NCBI RefSeq assembly: GCF_004005935.1
Contig: NZ_SACQ01000005.1
Span: 1-64,000 of the forward strand
Length of the DNA: 64,000 nt
DNA from: Neptunomonas marina
GTDB taxonomy: Bacteria; Pseudomonadota; Gammaproteobacteria; Pseudomonadales; Balneatricaceae
Direction: 5' to 3'
Positions 1 to 7,854 of this stretch are shown here, piece after piece (within the stretch, counting starts at the first letter, position 1; every line of letters begins with the position of its first letter). The notes under the pieces were generated by a model. That model did not search any database, was not told the origin of the DNA, and was given only the letters and a program-made list of their open reading frames with translations. The translations under genes and the position numbers were made by a program.

Positions 1-2
1 GT

Positions 3-341
3 AATGAATCATTTGTATCAGCGGACTCGGGTTACCGTGGCGTAGAAAAGAGGACAGAAACAAAGGATAGGAAAGTCGATTGGTTAGTGGCAGAGATGCC
101 TAGCAAGATACGTGCTTGGAAAAAGCACCCCCGTCTCAATAAGCAGCGAATCCGAACGGAATACTTAAAGGCGAGTATCAGAGCGAAAGTTGAGCATCCG
201 TTTAGAATGTTGAAATGTCAGTTTGGGTTCCGCAAAGCCGTCTACAAAGGCCTGTCTAAAAATGATAACAAGCTCGCCGTGCTGTTTGCGCTTGGAAATA
301 TCCTGCGTGTTGATCAAATGATACGAGCGGCGCGGGGTTAA
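3..341 (+). CDS. IS5-family transposase, C-terminal part (5' end outside window)
   Basis: The frame is open from the first bases, so the gene starts upstream of the window; an internal ATG at 87 is not the true start. The visible 112 or so residues carry the [12 protein letters not shown] segment typical of the catalytic DDE domain of IS4/IS5-type transposases. Further on come [21 protein letters not shown], which contains the final catalytic Glu region, and the tail [13 protein letters not shown]. Known family role: cut-and-paste transposition of its own IS. It lies next to phage debris and probably inserted into it. Whether the full gene is intact cannot be seen. Confidence 0.85.
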   Translation, partial: NESFVSADSGYRGVEKRTETKDRKVDWLVAEMPSKIRAWKKHPRLNKQRIRTEYLKASIRAKVEHPFRMLKCQFGFRKAVYKGLSKNDNKLAVLFALGNILRVDQMIRAARG

Positions 342-363
342 TCCGTCAAAATGACGGATTTTA
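341..363 (+). terminator. Rho-independent-type hairpin after the transposase
   Basis: A perfect 8-bp inverted repeat, ATCCGTCA / TGACGGAT, with a 3-nt loop is followed by TTTT. It overlaps the last base of the transposase stop codon and probably ends its transcript. Confidence 0.6.
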
Positions 364-431
364 GTTGCTCAGAGCAGCATCATAGTGAGAAAACTGGGGC
401 TAAATGGCTCATTTGAAGTATTGTTGGCGTG

Positions 432-466
432 CGAGCAAGTCAGACCAAAATTACCTGACTTGTTCG
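432..466. repeat. 12-bp inverted repeat at the breakpoint of the phage gene
   Basis: CGAGCAAGTCAG (432-443) and CTGACTTGTTCG (455-466) form a long stem with one G-T wobble and an 11-nt loop. There is no T-run, so it is not a classical terminator. It covers the stop codon of the truncated phage gene on the minus strand, close to the inferred IS junction. Confidence 0.5.
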
Positions 467-670
467 TAGTATCCTTAACGTCTTGGCAACCTGTTGCTCA
501 TCCCAGTTCAAGTCAGAAGCAACGTAACCAATCGGCAGTCGAAAGCAGCCAAGCAAATTACAATGTGGGCATGTAAGCAAATACAGTCCTAGCAACTTCG
601 CTGAGTCACTCCAGGACAAAACATTTTGCTTTAGCCAAAAGCGGGTATAGACCTTGCCATAATCACGCAT
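440..670 (-). pseudogene. Truncated phage replication-type protein, N-terminal fragment
   Basis: The 76 residues begin MRDYGKVYTRFWLKQ and contain LLGLYLLTCPHCNLLGCFRLP and GYVASDLNWDEQQV. This resembles the N-terminus of phage replication/DNA-binding proteins that start with a winged-helix-like module (recognised from memory, not by search). Such proteins are much longer; here the frame stops soon after the conserved part, near the IS and a long inverted repeat. It follows the Cro-like gene on the same strand, the usual place for early replication genes in lambdoid phages. I read it as a remnant, not a working gene. Confidence 0.55.
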
Positions 671-725
671 GGAGGAACTCGCTTTTGTGTTTACGTAAAA
701 TGCTGACCATTATTTGCCCTTAATC

Positions 726-977
726 CTACTGGTTACTGGCTTTCAGCTCGCTTGGGCATTCGGGATAGATGTCCGGTCTTAACTGAGATCGGGTTACCTG
801 TCCTTGCGTAGCTTGTTCGATGGGTAAAACGAATTCAGCGGGAACACGCCCTGATTTATTCAACCAAAACCAGACGTTTTGCTGTTTTGAGTTGATGGCT
901 CTTGCTAATGCTGATTGCCCGCCGACCAAGTCAATGGCACGGCGGAGATGTTTTTGTGTCGTTTTGAACACTTCCAT
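726..977 (-). CDS. Cro-like / YdaS-type helix-turn-helix protein
   Basis: This 83-residue protein has a helix-turn-helix region, LVGGQSALARAINSKQQNV, and the C-terminal motif VTRSQLRPDIYP typical of YdaS/Cro-type proteins of lambdoid prophages. It is transcribed away from the CI-like repressor at 1095, with operator-like palindromes between them: the standard immunity switch. Family role: binds the shared operators and shuts off repressor synthesis during lytic growth. In the ydaS/ydaT family it has also been described as a toxin-antitoxin-like pair, but no ydaT-like partner is visible. The gene looks intact. Confidence 0.75.
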   Translation of the reverse strand: MEVFKTTQKHLRRAIDLVGGQSALARAINSKQQNVWFWLNKSGRVPAEFVLPIEQATQGQVTRSQLRPDIYPECPSELKASNQ

Positions 978-986
978 ACCGTCTCC

Positions 987-1083
987 TGTTACAATAATAA
1001 CTGTTACAAGATTGAATGTTACAGTTTAAACTGTAGATAAGTCAACAGTTAAAATTGTTGAAAGACTACAGTTTTATTTGTAG
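987..1083. promoter_or_regulatory. Phage operator array between cro-like and cI-like genes
   Basis: Three palindromes of related sequence lie in the divergent gap: TACAGTTTAAACTGTA (1020-1035, perfect), CAACAGTTAAAATTGTTG (1043-1060) and CTACAGTTTTATTTGTAG (1066-1083). Their centres are about 24 and 23 bp apart, like the lambda oR1-oR3 spacing. A fourth, weaker dyad lies at 987-1008 with TGTTACA-type arms, nearer the Cro-like gene. The half-site is roughly (C/T)(A/T)ACAGTT. They are most likely bound by both regulators; this is inferred from layout and symmetry. Confidence 0.7.
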
Positions 1084-1094
1084 AATGCGGGCTT

Positions 1095-1742
1095 ATGAAA
1101 ACTTTATCCGAACGACTAAACCATGCCTTGCAGCTTACTGGGGTAACTCAGTCTGAGTTGGCTCGTCGCATTGGTATCAAACAGCAGTCGATCAGCCAGA
1201 TTTGCTCTGGTAAATCGGCTAGGTCTCGTTACACCATGCAGATCGCGGAGGCGCTTCGCGTGAATGCTCATTGGCTCGCCACAGGTGATGGCGAGATTGG
1301 CTTGGGGGTCGGTAATGTAGAAGTCGGGCCTGATATTAAGGGAAGAATTCCTCTCATTAACTGGGTTCAGGCCGGTGATTGGACTGAAATAGCGGAGGGA
1401 TTTGCCCATGAAGATGCTGAGGAGTGGCGTGAAGTCACTGGGAAAGCACATGAGGGTTGTTTCGCACTTCGCGTAAAAGGCGACAGTATGGAAAATCCAA
1501 GCGGAAAAAAATCCATACCTGAGGGGGCAGTGATCGTTGTTGATCCTGAGTTACCTTACTCTTCAGGTTCATTGGTTGTTGCGCGTTTGGATGATTCGAA
1601 AGAAGCAACCTTTAAGCAGTTGGTTATTGATGGTGAACAGAAGTATCTAAAACCTTTGAACCCGCAATACCCTGCAATACCGATCAACGGCAACTGCACC
1701 ATCATCGGTGTAGTACGACAAGCTATCATCGATTTCTGGTAG
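1095..1742 (+). CDS. CI-like phage repressor, HTH plus S24 (LexA-type) peptidase
   Basis: The 215 residues have two parts. Residues 1-70 form a Cro/C1 helix-turn-helix (TQSELARRIGIKQQSISQIC). After a linker, the S24 domain has a probable Ala-Gly self-cleavage site in NWVQAGDW, the nucleophile Ser in KGDSMENPSG and the general-base Lys in EATFKQL. Family role: keeps the prophage silent and is inactivated by RecA-stimulated self-cleavage during the SOS response. All key residues appear present, although the neighbouring prophage is reduced to a remnant, so the gene may act as an orphan regulator. Confidence 0.88.
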   Translation: MKTLSERLNHALQLTGVTQSELARRIGIKQQSISQICSGKSARSRYTMQIAEALRVNAHWLATGDGEIGLGVGNVEVGPDIKGRIPLINWVQAGDWTEIAEGFAHEDAEEWREVTGKAHEGCFALRVKGDSMENPSGKKSIPEGAVIVVDPELPYSSGSLVVARLDDSKEATFKQLVIDGEQKYLKPLNPQYPAIPINGNCTIIGVVRQAIIDFW

Positions 1743-1961
1743 CGAAGGAATTTGTGGTTTAGCCACAGTTGTTCATTAGCTGAAGAAGCAACGATTGCAA
1801 ACAGCTACAACTGAGCATTGGTGCACGCTGAGAGTAAATGGTAACCGATTAGATAACCATTGATTGTTTATAAAGTCAAGATCAGCGAAAATAGCGGCCA
1901 ATTACGATTAACACGACGGATTTGACAAGCGAAGAACTGAAAAGAGAGTACTTCCAAAAGT

Positions 1962-1982
1962 GTGTACAAATCCGTGTACAAA
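1962..1982 (+). repeat. Direct repeat GTGTACAAA x2 just upstream of prfC
   Basis: Two copies of GTGTACAAA lie 12 bp apart (1962-1970 and 1974-1982) in the 256-bp gap between the phage repressor and prfC. No gene is apparent in this gap. The repeat could be an integrase arm-type or core site at the prophage-chromosome junction, since the 5' end of prfC is a known target of SXT/R391-type elements. No integrase is visible, so this is only a suggestion. Confidence 0.35.
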
Positions 1983-1998
1983 CTAAAAGAATTTATAC

Positions 1999-3585
1999 AT
2001 GGCAAACCAAGATTTTCTTAATGAAATCAATAAGCGAAGGACCTTTGCTATCATCTCTCACCCGGATGCGGGTAAGACGACGATCACTGAAAAACTGTTG
2101 TTGCTCGGCAACCTTATCCAGAAAGCGGGTACGGTTAAAGGCAAGAAAAGTGATCGCCACGCGACATCAGACTGGATGACGATGGAGCAGGATCGAGGCA
2201 TCTCGATCACCTCATCGGTGATGCAGTTCCACTGGAATGATCGCGTCGTTAACCTACTCGATACGCCCGGACACGAAGACTTCTCTGAAGATACTTATCG
2301 TACGCTTACCGCGGTTGACTCTGCCTTGATGGTGGTGGATGGCGCAAAAGGTGTCGAGGACCGTACCATCAAGCTGATGGATGTCTGCCGTTTGCGTGAT
2401 ACGCCGATCTTCTCGTTTGTGAACAAGCTTGACCGTGATATCCGTGATCCTATCGAGTTGCTCGATGAGATCGAGGAGGTGCTGAAGATTGAAGCTGCGC
2501 CCATCAATTGGCCGATCGGTATGGGTAAGTTCTTTAAAGGTGTTTATAACCTTTATACGGATACAATCCATGTATTCAAACCGGGGCAAAACGCTGTATT
2601 GCCGGACGATATTCAGATCCAAGGCCTTGATAGCGACGCAGCACGAGAGCTACTAGATGACCTATACGATGACTTTATCGATGAGGTTGAACTAGTGCGT
2701 GGCGCCACTCATCCTTTTGATGAGCAGGCGTTTTTAGCGGGTAAGCTGACACCGGTCTTTTTCGGTACGGCACTAGCTAACTTTGGTGTGCGTGAAATGC
2801 TGAACAGTTTCGTTGAAGCTGCACCCGCACCGATTAGCCGTGCGACGACATCGCGCGAGGTTGCCGCTGATGAAGAAAAGTTCAGTGGTTTCGTCTTTAA
2901 GATCCAAGCAAACATGGACCCCAAACACCGTGACCGTATCGCTTTTATGCGTATCTGCTCGGGCCGTTATACACGGGGTATGAAGATGCGCCATACACGT
3001 ATCAATAAAGATGTGAAGATTGCCGATGCCGTCACCTTTTTGGCAGGTGACCGCTCTAACGTGGAAGAGGCGTGGTCGGGCGATATTATCGGGTTACACA
3101 ACCACGGGACGATTCAGATTGGTGATACCTTCACTGAAGGTGAAGAGCTTAAATTCACCGGTATCCCTCACTTCGCGCCCGAGATGTTCAAAGCAGTACG
3201 TCCAACTGACCCACTGAAGATGAAGCAGCTGCAAAAAGGTTTGCAGCAGTTATCAGAAGAGGGTGCGGTGCAGTTGTTTCAGCCGCTCAAGAACAATGAT
3301 TTGATTCTTGGCGCGGTGGGCCAACTGCAGTTTGAAGTGGTTATGTTCCGCCTTAAAGATGAGTACAAAGTAGAGTGTAAGTACGAGCCGATCTCGGTCC
3401 AAACGGCACGTTGGGTTGAGTGCGATGATCAGCGCATGGTGGATGACTTCCGTAAGAAAGGTTACGAGAACCTCGCGATCGACGGCGGTGGTTTGCTGAC
3501 CTATCTTGCTCCAACACGCGTGAATCTGAGCCTTACCGAAGAGCGTTGGCCTGATATCCAATTCCGCGCAACACGCGAGCACTAA
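1999..3585 (+). CDS. prfC: Peptide chain release factor 3
   Basis: This 528-residue translational GTPase has a G1 P-loop SHPDAGKTT near residue 21, DTPGHEDF (G3) and NKLDRD (G4), followed by EF-Tu-like domain 2 and an RF3-type C-terminal domain. Length matches the family (about 526-529). RF3 uses GTP to release RF1/RF2 from the ribosome after termination. The ATG at 1999 gives the conserved start [21 protein letters not shown]. The gene marks the return to core chromosome after the prophage remnant and is followed 29 nt later by tatD. Confidence 0.97.
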   Translation: MANQDFLNEINKRRTFAIISHPDAGKTTITEKLLLLGNLIQKAGTVKGKKSDRHATSDWMTMEQDRGISITSSVMQFHWNDRVVNLLDTPGHEDFSEDTYRTLTAVDSALMVVDGAKGVEDRTIKLMDVCRLRDTPIFSFVNKLDRDIRDPIELLDEIEEVLKIEAAPINWPIGMGKFFKGVYNLYTDTIHVFKPGQNAVLPDDIQIQGLDSDAARELLDDLYDDFIDEVELVRGATHPFDEQAFLAGKLTPVFFGTALANFGVREMLNSFVEAAPAPISRATTSREVAADEEKFSGFVFKIQANMDPKHRDRIAFMRICSGRYTRGMKMRHTRINKDVKIADAVTFLAGDRSNVEEAWSGDIIGLHNHGTIQIGDTFTEGEELKFTGIPHFAPEMFKAVRPTDPLKMKQLQKGLQQLSEEGAVQLFQPLKNNDLILGAVGQLQFEVVMFRLKDEYKVECKYEPISVQTARWVECDDQRMVDDFRKKGYENLAIDGGGLLTYLAPTRVNLSLTEERWPDIQFRATREH

Positions 3586-3614
3586 TCGGTGCCGAATAGA
3601 GGAGGCAGTGGAAT

Positions 3615-4388
3615 ATGTTGGTTGATACCCATTGCCACCTCGATTTTCCGATCTTAGCTGATCAAATCGGTGCCGTTGTTGCCCGTGCGCAGCAGTGCGG
3701 CGTCACACGTTTTGTCGTACCGGCGGTGGCGGCGGAGCACTTTGAGCGGGTCGTTACGCTGGCCAGCCATCACGCCTTTGGCTTTGCGCTGGGTCTTCAC
3801 CCCTGTTTTCTATCTGAACACTCAGCCACTTCTCTTGAGGTGTTAGAGCAAGCGCTGCAAACCTATCAGCCGCTAGCGGTGGGTGAAATTGGCCTCGATT
3901 TTTATCATGGTCTTGATACGTCCGAGCAACAGCTAGCGCTTTTTAAAGCGCAATTGAGATTGGCAAAACGTTTTGAATTGCCTGTTATCTTGCATGTCCG
4001 TAAAGCGCACGACCAAGTATTAAAGGTGCTGCGGGAGCTGCAGTTTCAGCAAGGTGGCGTTGTCCATGCCTTTAGTGGCAGTGCAGCACAAGCCGAGCGC
4101 TATATAGGCTTTGGCTTTAAGTTAGGGGTGGGTGGGGTTATCAGCCACGAGCGCGCTATGCGGGTCAAAAAGCTGTTTGCAGCACTACCACTCGATGCAT
4201 TGGTTTTGGAAACGGATGCCCCTGATATGCCGCTGCAAGGCGCTCAAGGTAAGCCTAACGGGCCGGCTGCGGTGGCGAGGGTTGCGCAGTTATTGGCGGA
4301 TCTTCAAGGAGTGTCAGTTGAGGAGGTGGCACAGCGCACAACGGCGAATGCGTTAGCGCTGTTTCCGGGATTACCGACTACATCTTAA
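3615..4388 (+). CDS. TatD-family metal-dependent hydrolase
   Basis: The 257-residue TIM-barrel protein shows the family's metal-binding signatures: DTHCHLDF at the N-terminus, GEIGLDFYH in the middle, HVRKAH, HAFSGS, and LETDAPD near the C-terminus. TatD-family enzymes are Mg-dependent 3'-5' exonucleases or DNA-repair-linked hydrolases. A good Shine-Dalgarno site (GAGGAGG) precedes the ATG at 3615. It probably shares a transcript with prfC. Its stop overlaps the convergent lipoprotein gene by 4 bp. Which TatD paralogue (TatD, YcfH/YjjV type) it is cannot be told from sequence reading; the location next to prfC is reminiscent of yjjV. Confidence 0.9.
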   Translation: MLVDTHCHLDFPILADQIGAVVARAQQCGVTRFVVPAVAAEHFERVVTLASHHAFGFALGLHPCFLSEHSATSLEVLEQALQTYQPLAVGEIGLDFYHGLDTSEQQLALFKAQLRLAKRFELPVILHVRKAHDQVLKVLRELQFQQGGVVHAFSGSAAQAERYIGFGFKLGVGGVISHERAMRVKKLFAALPLDALVLETDAPDMPLQGAQGKPNGPAAVARVAQLLADLQGVSVEEVAQRTTANALALFPGLPTTS

Positions 4389-4789
4389 TAGCTGTCGTAG
4401 ATACGGTTATAAAGATTGTTAAGTGTGGTCCAAGCCTTGTCTGTTTTGGCGTTACGCGGCAGCGCATAGCGCTTACCACTCTCATCCAGAGGCTTAGCGG
4501 TATAGCTACCGTCCTTAGGTGCAAGGAGCATGTTCATCAGACTGCGAGGGTAGTTTGGCCCGACGATACGCTGCCCGTAAGCGCTTTCTACTGGAGCAAG
4601 AGAACCATTCTGGCTTGCCACAATGCTGAGGCGAATACATTCCCGTGAGCGTTGTTGGCAGATATGTCCTGAGCGAGTATCAATAACATAGTACGCCTGA
4701 TCAGATACGGTTGGCTGGGACTGGCTTCCCATACAACCGCTCAGAATTGCTGCTGAAAGCAGTGTGGCTCCAATCGCGTGATATGTCAT
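4385..4789 (-). CDS. Uncharacterised lipoprotein
   Basis: The 134-residue protein starts with a short signal peptide ending in the lipobox LSGC (Cys19), so it should be lipid-anchored. The rest contains two Cys (ICQQRSREC) and basic/aromatic stretches, but no family that I recognise. It lies 14 nt downstream of fabY on the same strand and is probably co-transcribed with it, so a role in envelope lipid metabolism is possible but unsupported. It ends convergently with tatD (4-bp overlap). Confidence 0.75.
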   Translation of the reverse strand: MTYHAIGATLLSAAILSGCMGSQSQPTVSDQAYYVIDTRSGHICQQRSRECIRLSIVASQNGSLAPVESAYGQRIVGPNYPRSLMNMLLAPKDGSYTAKPLDESGKRYALPRNAKTDKAWTTLNNLYNRIYDSY

Positions 4790-4803
4790 GATCTTTATCC
4801 CTA

Positions 4804-6717
4804 TTAGTCCATAAAGTCGCTGAATGGGTTCTCTTCGGCCAAACTGATGCTGTTTGTATAGCCTGGGAGTTTGATACGCTCGGCGGTAATATCCAAGTCA
4901 TACCCCTCCAGCACGTTGTTATCGTAACGATAGATGGGCAGTGCTAAACCATGGGTTGCTTCATAGTTGTACTGTTCTGCGCACTCGAGCGTCGCGGCAC
5001 GTTTTTGTTCCCAAGCCGTGTAGCGGGCTTCACCGTGTTTCTTACGCAGGAGTGCCTTCGCAACATGTGGCCCAAAGACTGGTGCACTGCCGTTGTTACC
5101 ACCAAAGCCCTTGGAGTTGAGGATAACGGTGTCCATGCCGGTTTGGCCAACTTCAACGTGCTCTTGAGAGAAACGCAAGTTGCTTTGGTAAACATCATCC
5201 GCGATATGCGTGGTGGTTTGAATGCCCGGGATATAACCGTATGCCCAAGTACCTAGCGATGTGGTGAGCTGATCGCCACCGGCGGTTCCTTGGGAGTGTC
5301 CTAAATAGCATTTCACGGCAGCCACTGGCCACGCAGGAATATCGAATGCTGTGGCGATTTCGTTAATAACGTGCGACTCAGTAACGCGGTTTTGTGGGGT
5401 GCTTGTACCATGAGCTTGCACAAACGAGCGCTGCTGCAAGGACTCTTCACCCAGTACACTCTTGACCAACGATGCTGCTTTACCAAGGGTCATATAGTTA
5501 CCGATACCCGGTGCGGAGATCGATTTTTTATGGCCATCTGCATTGACGAACACGTCGGGTACTAGGCCGTAGACCTCAGCACCGAGCTCCATTGCCAGAT
5601 CATCGCTCATGAGCAGGACAAACTGGCTTGATTCGCCGATCGTGAAGCCGCAGTTATCACCAAACGGACGACACGCCTTGCGGTAGTCCGCAGGTGTCAG
5701 TTGCTCTTTTTTGTCGAGCGCTTTTAAGTCTTTATCTTCGGCAAGTGCGCCCATAGCGCGAAAGCCTTCGATGACTTCGGGAGTCACGGGAGCGTCACTG
5801 CCGCCAACCAAGACCACTTTGCGCTTACCGCTGCGGATATCTTGTACGGCGCTGCGTAAGTTATAAAGGAACGTTGCACAGGCACCGAGTGCACCACCGG
5901 TAGTACCGACGTTGCCAAGGATATAAGCGTTAACAAAGTCAGCTGGCATCTGGGCATAGCCCAGCGGCATCTGCTTGGATGAGGTGCGTTTCCCGATAGA
6001 GGGGTATTTCGTTAAACCACCAAAGCCTAAGTCATCTAACTGGCCAATTGAGTTGCTGGCATAAACAGCCACGTGATCGGGCGCGACTTGGTTGAGGATC
6101 TCTTCAAACGGAATACCCACTGACGACAATGCATCGGATGCGGCGAAAACCGTCATCTGTAGATTGCGTGGGTGGTTACGAGATTGATAGAGCGTGCCAG
6201 GCTTGAAGCCGGTTGGTAGTTGACCTGCCGCCTTAACCGGTGCTTCTTTGAAGTCGGGTAAAATGGCGTCCAGCTTGCCAGCAACGGTGATCTTGACCTC
6301 TTGCCCATTCGTGGACTCGACGGTCCAATTGTCAGGGATCACATTAGGCAATTGGCGTTTGCGCAGTGTAAAGCTCAGTGAATCTTCCGTGGGCTGCAGT
6401 GCTGCAGCTTTGTTCATCACCACCTTATTTACATCAAACGTGTCTGGCTCGATCTGGCGGATCAGGGTGCTATTTAGAATCTGATCGTTGATATCGCTTA
6501 GCAGAGCATCCAAGGCACACGCTTCACCGGCTTGGTTAAGGTATTGGCCGTCCTGATACTGTGCTAAACCCATCAATGTGGCGAGATTCAAGAGCGTTTG
6601 TTGCTGGGTTTGTACGTCTAGCTTATCCAGAATAATGCGGCGATAGGCATGGTGGAATGAGCCTCGTCCGGCGGGGTTTACGCCACCAAAACCGACGATA
6701 AGAGGTAGATGAGACAA
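4804..6717 (-). CDS. fabY: Beta-ketoacyl-ACP synthase, FabY type
   Basis: This 637-residue thiolase-fold condensing enzyme is much longer than FabF/FabB (about 410) but matches the FabY class known from Pseudomonas aeruginosa, which starts fatty-acid synthesis by condensing an acetyl unit with malonyl-ACP. The start MSHLPLIVGFGGVNPAGR is typical. The catalytic Cys lies in GGALGACATFLYN (around residue 280). The two catalytic His are in AHGTSTPQNR and LGHSQGTAGG (about residues 440 and 480). The N-terminal 200-residue extension has no motif that I can name. A lipoprotein gene follows on the same strand; the 214-bp divergent gap to the OmpA-type gene should hold promoters for both. Confidence 0.8.
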   Translation of the reverse strand: MSHLPLIVGFGGVNPAGRGSFHHAYRRIILDKLDVQTQQQTLLNLATLMGLAQYQDGQYLNQAGEACALDALLSDINDQILNSTLIRQIEPDTFDVNKVVMNKAAALQPTEDSLSFTLRKRQLPNVIPDNWTVESTNGQEVKITVAGKLDAILPDFKEAPVKAAGQLPTGFKPGTLYQSRNHPRNLQMTVFAASDALSSVGIPFEEILNQVAPDHVAVYASNSIGQLDDLGFGGLTKYPSIGKRTSSKQMPLGYAQMPADFVNAYILGNVGTTGGALGACATFLYNLRSAVQDIRSGKRKVVLVGGSDAPVTPEVIEGFRAMGALAEDKDLKALDKKEQLTPADYRKACRPFGDNCGFTIGESSQFVLLMSDDLAMELGAEVYGLVPDVFVNADGHKKSISAPGIGNYMTLGKAASLVKSVLGEESLQQRSFVQAHGTSTPQNRVTESHVINEIATAFDIPAWPVAAVKCYLGHSQGTAGGDQLTTSLGTWAYGYIPGIQTTTHIADDVYQSNLRFSQEHVEVGQTGMDTVILNSKGFGGNNGSAPVFGPHVAKALLRKKHGEARYTAWEQKRAATLECAEQYNYEATHGLALPIYRYDNNVLEGYDLDITAERIKLPGYTNSISLAEENPFSDFMD

Positions 6718-6931
6718 TGAAAACTCCTCGGCTGGAAACTAGCTGAATCTCGTGTGTAACGCATTATTCTAGCGATAGACGTAAGTCGTTGCTAGATAGG
6801 GAATAGGGAATATCCACAATAAATCATAGCGATAGACCTTGATTACGGTGTTATGTCGCGTGAGTGAAGGAATTATTCGCCTGCTGGCAAGTCTTAAAGC
6901 GCGTAGTGTAGATTAATTGAGGTCCTTTAAG

Positions 6932-7588
6932 ATGAAAAAACTTACCCCTGTGTTGCTGGTTGCGCTACTGGCAGGTTGCTCGACAATCGATCCCTACACG
7001 GGCGAACAGAAAACAAGTCAAGCAACAAAAGGCGCAGGGATTGGCGCAGTGACGGGCGCGCTCTTAGGCGCTGCCGTTTCTAGCCGCAGTGATCGTGCCA
7101 AAGGTGCTGCGATTGGCGCGCTGGTTGGCGGTGGCATCGGCGGCGGCATCGGCCACTACATGGATCAGCAGGAGGCGGTGTTGAGAGAGCGCCTAGCGGG
7201 TACGGGTGTTGGTATTCAGCGCCAAGGCGATGCGATTCGTTTGGTGATGCCGGGCCATGTTACGTTCAATACGGAAGATTATCAGATCGCGAATAGCTTC
7301 TACCCTGTGCTGGATTCGGTGGCGCTGGTACTGCGCGAATATGATAAGACGGTTATTCAGGTTGAAGGCTTTACAGATAGCAAAGGCAGCTTCGAGTATA
7401 ACCAGACGTTGTCTGAACGCCGAGCGGCGGGTGTGGCTAACTTTCTAACTGGCGCAGGAGTGGAGCGTTTGAGGATCAGTACACAGGGCTATGGCGAACG
7501 TTACCCCGTAGCAGATAACACGACGGCTGCCGGGCGTGCGCTTAACCGTCGTGTCGAGATTAGCATTCGCGGAACGCGCGCTAATTAG
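6932..7588 (+). CDS. OmpA-family outer-membrane lipoprotein (YiaD-like)
   Basis: From the ATG at 6932 (Shine-Dalgarno TGAGGTC; an in-frame TTG at 6917 is less likely) the protein has 218 residues. It has a lipobox LAGC at about residue 15 and a Gly-rich hydrophobic region of the glycine-zipper type (GAGIGAVTGALLGAAV and GALVGGGIGGGIG). A C-terminal OmpA peptidoglycan-binding domain follows with VEGFTDSKGS, LSERRA, GYGER and NRRVEI. It should anchor the outer membrane to peptidoglycan. It converges with zapB. Confidence 0.9.
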   Translation: MKKLTPVLLVALLAGCSTIDPYTGEQKTSQATKGAGIGAVTGALLGAAVSSRSDRAKGAAIGALVGGGIGGGIGHYMDQQEAVLRERLAGTGVGIQRQGDAIRLVMPGHVTFNTEDYQIANSFYPVLDSVALVLREYDKTVIQVEGFTDSKGSFEYNQTLSERRAAGVANFLTGAGVERLRISTQGYGERYPVADNTTAAGRALNRRVEISIRGTRAN

Positions 7589-7594
7589 TTCGCG

Positions 7595-7783
7595 TTACTC
7601 AGCAGCATCAAGCGTAGAGAATTTGCCTAGCAGGCGCTGCAGGTTATCGACGTTTGATTGCTGCTCAGCTTCTAGCGCAGCTTTGGCTTCTTTGAGCTCT
7701 GCGATCTCTAAGCGTAGCAGCTCGACTTCGTCGATCATGTTTTCAATTTTTGCTTCTAACTGATTGAACAGTTCTGTTTGCAT
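7595..7783 (-). CDS. zapB: Cell division protein ZapB
   Basis: This 62-residue protein is predicted to be almost entirely coiled coil. It starts MQTELFNQLEAKIENMIDEV, contains LLRLEIAELKE and ends with NLQRLLGKF, closely parallel to the Escherichia coli ZapB pattern (FEKLEAKVQQAID ... LLQMEIEELKE ... LQALLG). ZapB assembles at midcell through ZapA and links the Z ring to the chromosome terminus. It is slightly shorter than the enterobacterial form (about 80). It stands alone on the minus strand between the OmpA-type lipoprotein and flgT. Confidence 0.8.
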   Translation of the reverse strand: MQTELFNQLEAKIENMIDEVELLRLEIAELKEAKAALEAEQQSNVDNLQRLLGKFSTLDAAE

Positions 7784-7854
7784 TGCAGGACCCTTGTTAC
7801 CCGTTGATATATAAGAGCCGCTGATTATAGAGGCGGCCCCAATGAAGTAAACCT

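Larger units (their letters stand above)
1..435 (+). mobile_element. Right-hand part of an IS5-family insertion sequence
   Basis: The window opens inside an insertion sequence. The transposase reading frame runs to 341, is followed at once by a terminator-like hairpin, and a phage gene on the opposite strand loses its family resemblance near 440-480, which suggests the IS interrupted it. The exact right end and target duplication could not be fixed, because the left end lies outside the window; 435 is an estimate. Confidence 0.45.

Noticed and set aside
1922-2179. Open frame starting before prfC and reading into it in another frame
   Set aside because: After ~25 codons it is just prfC read out of frame. 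The first codons (SEELKREYFQKC) are not enough to call a gene.
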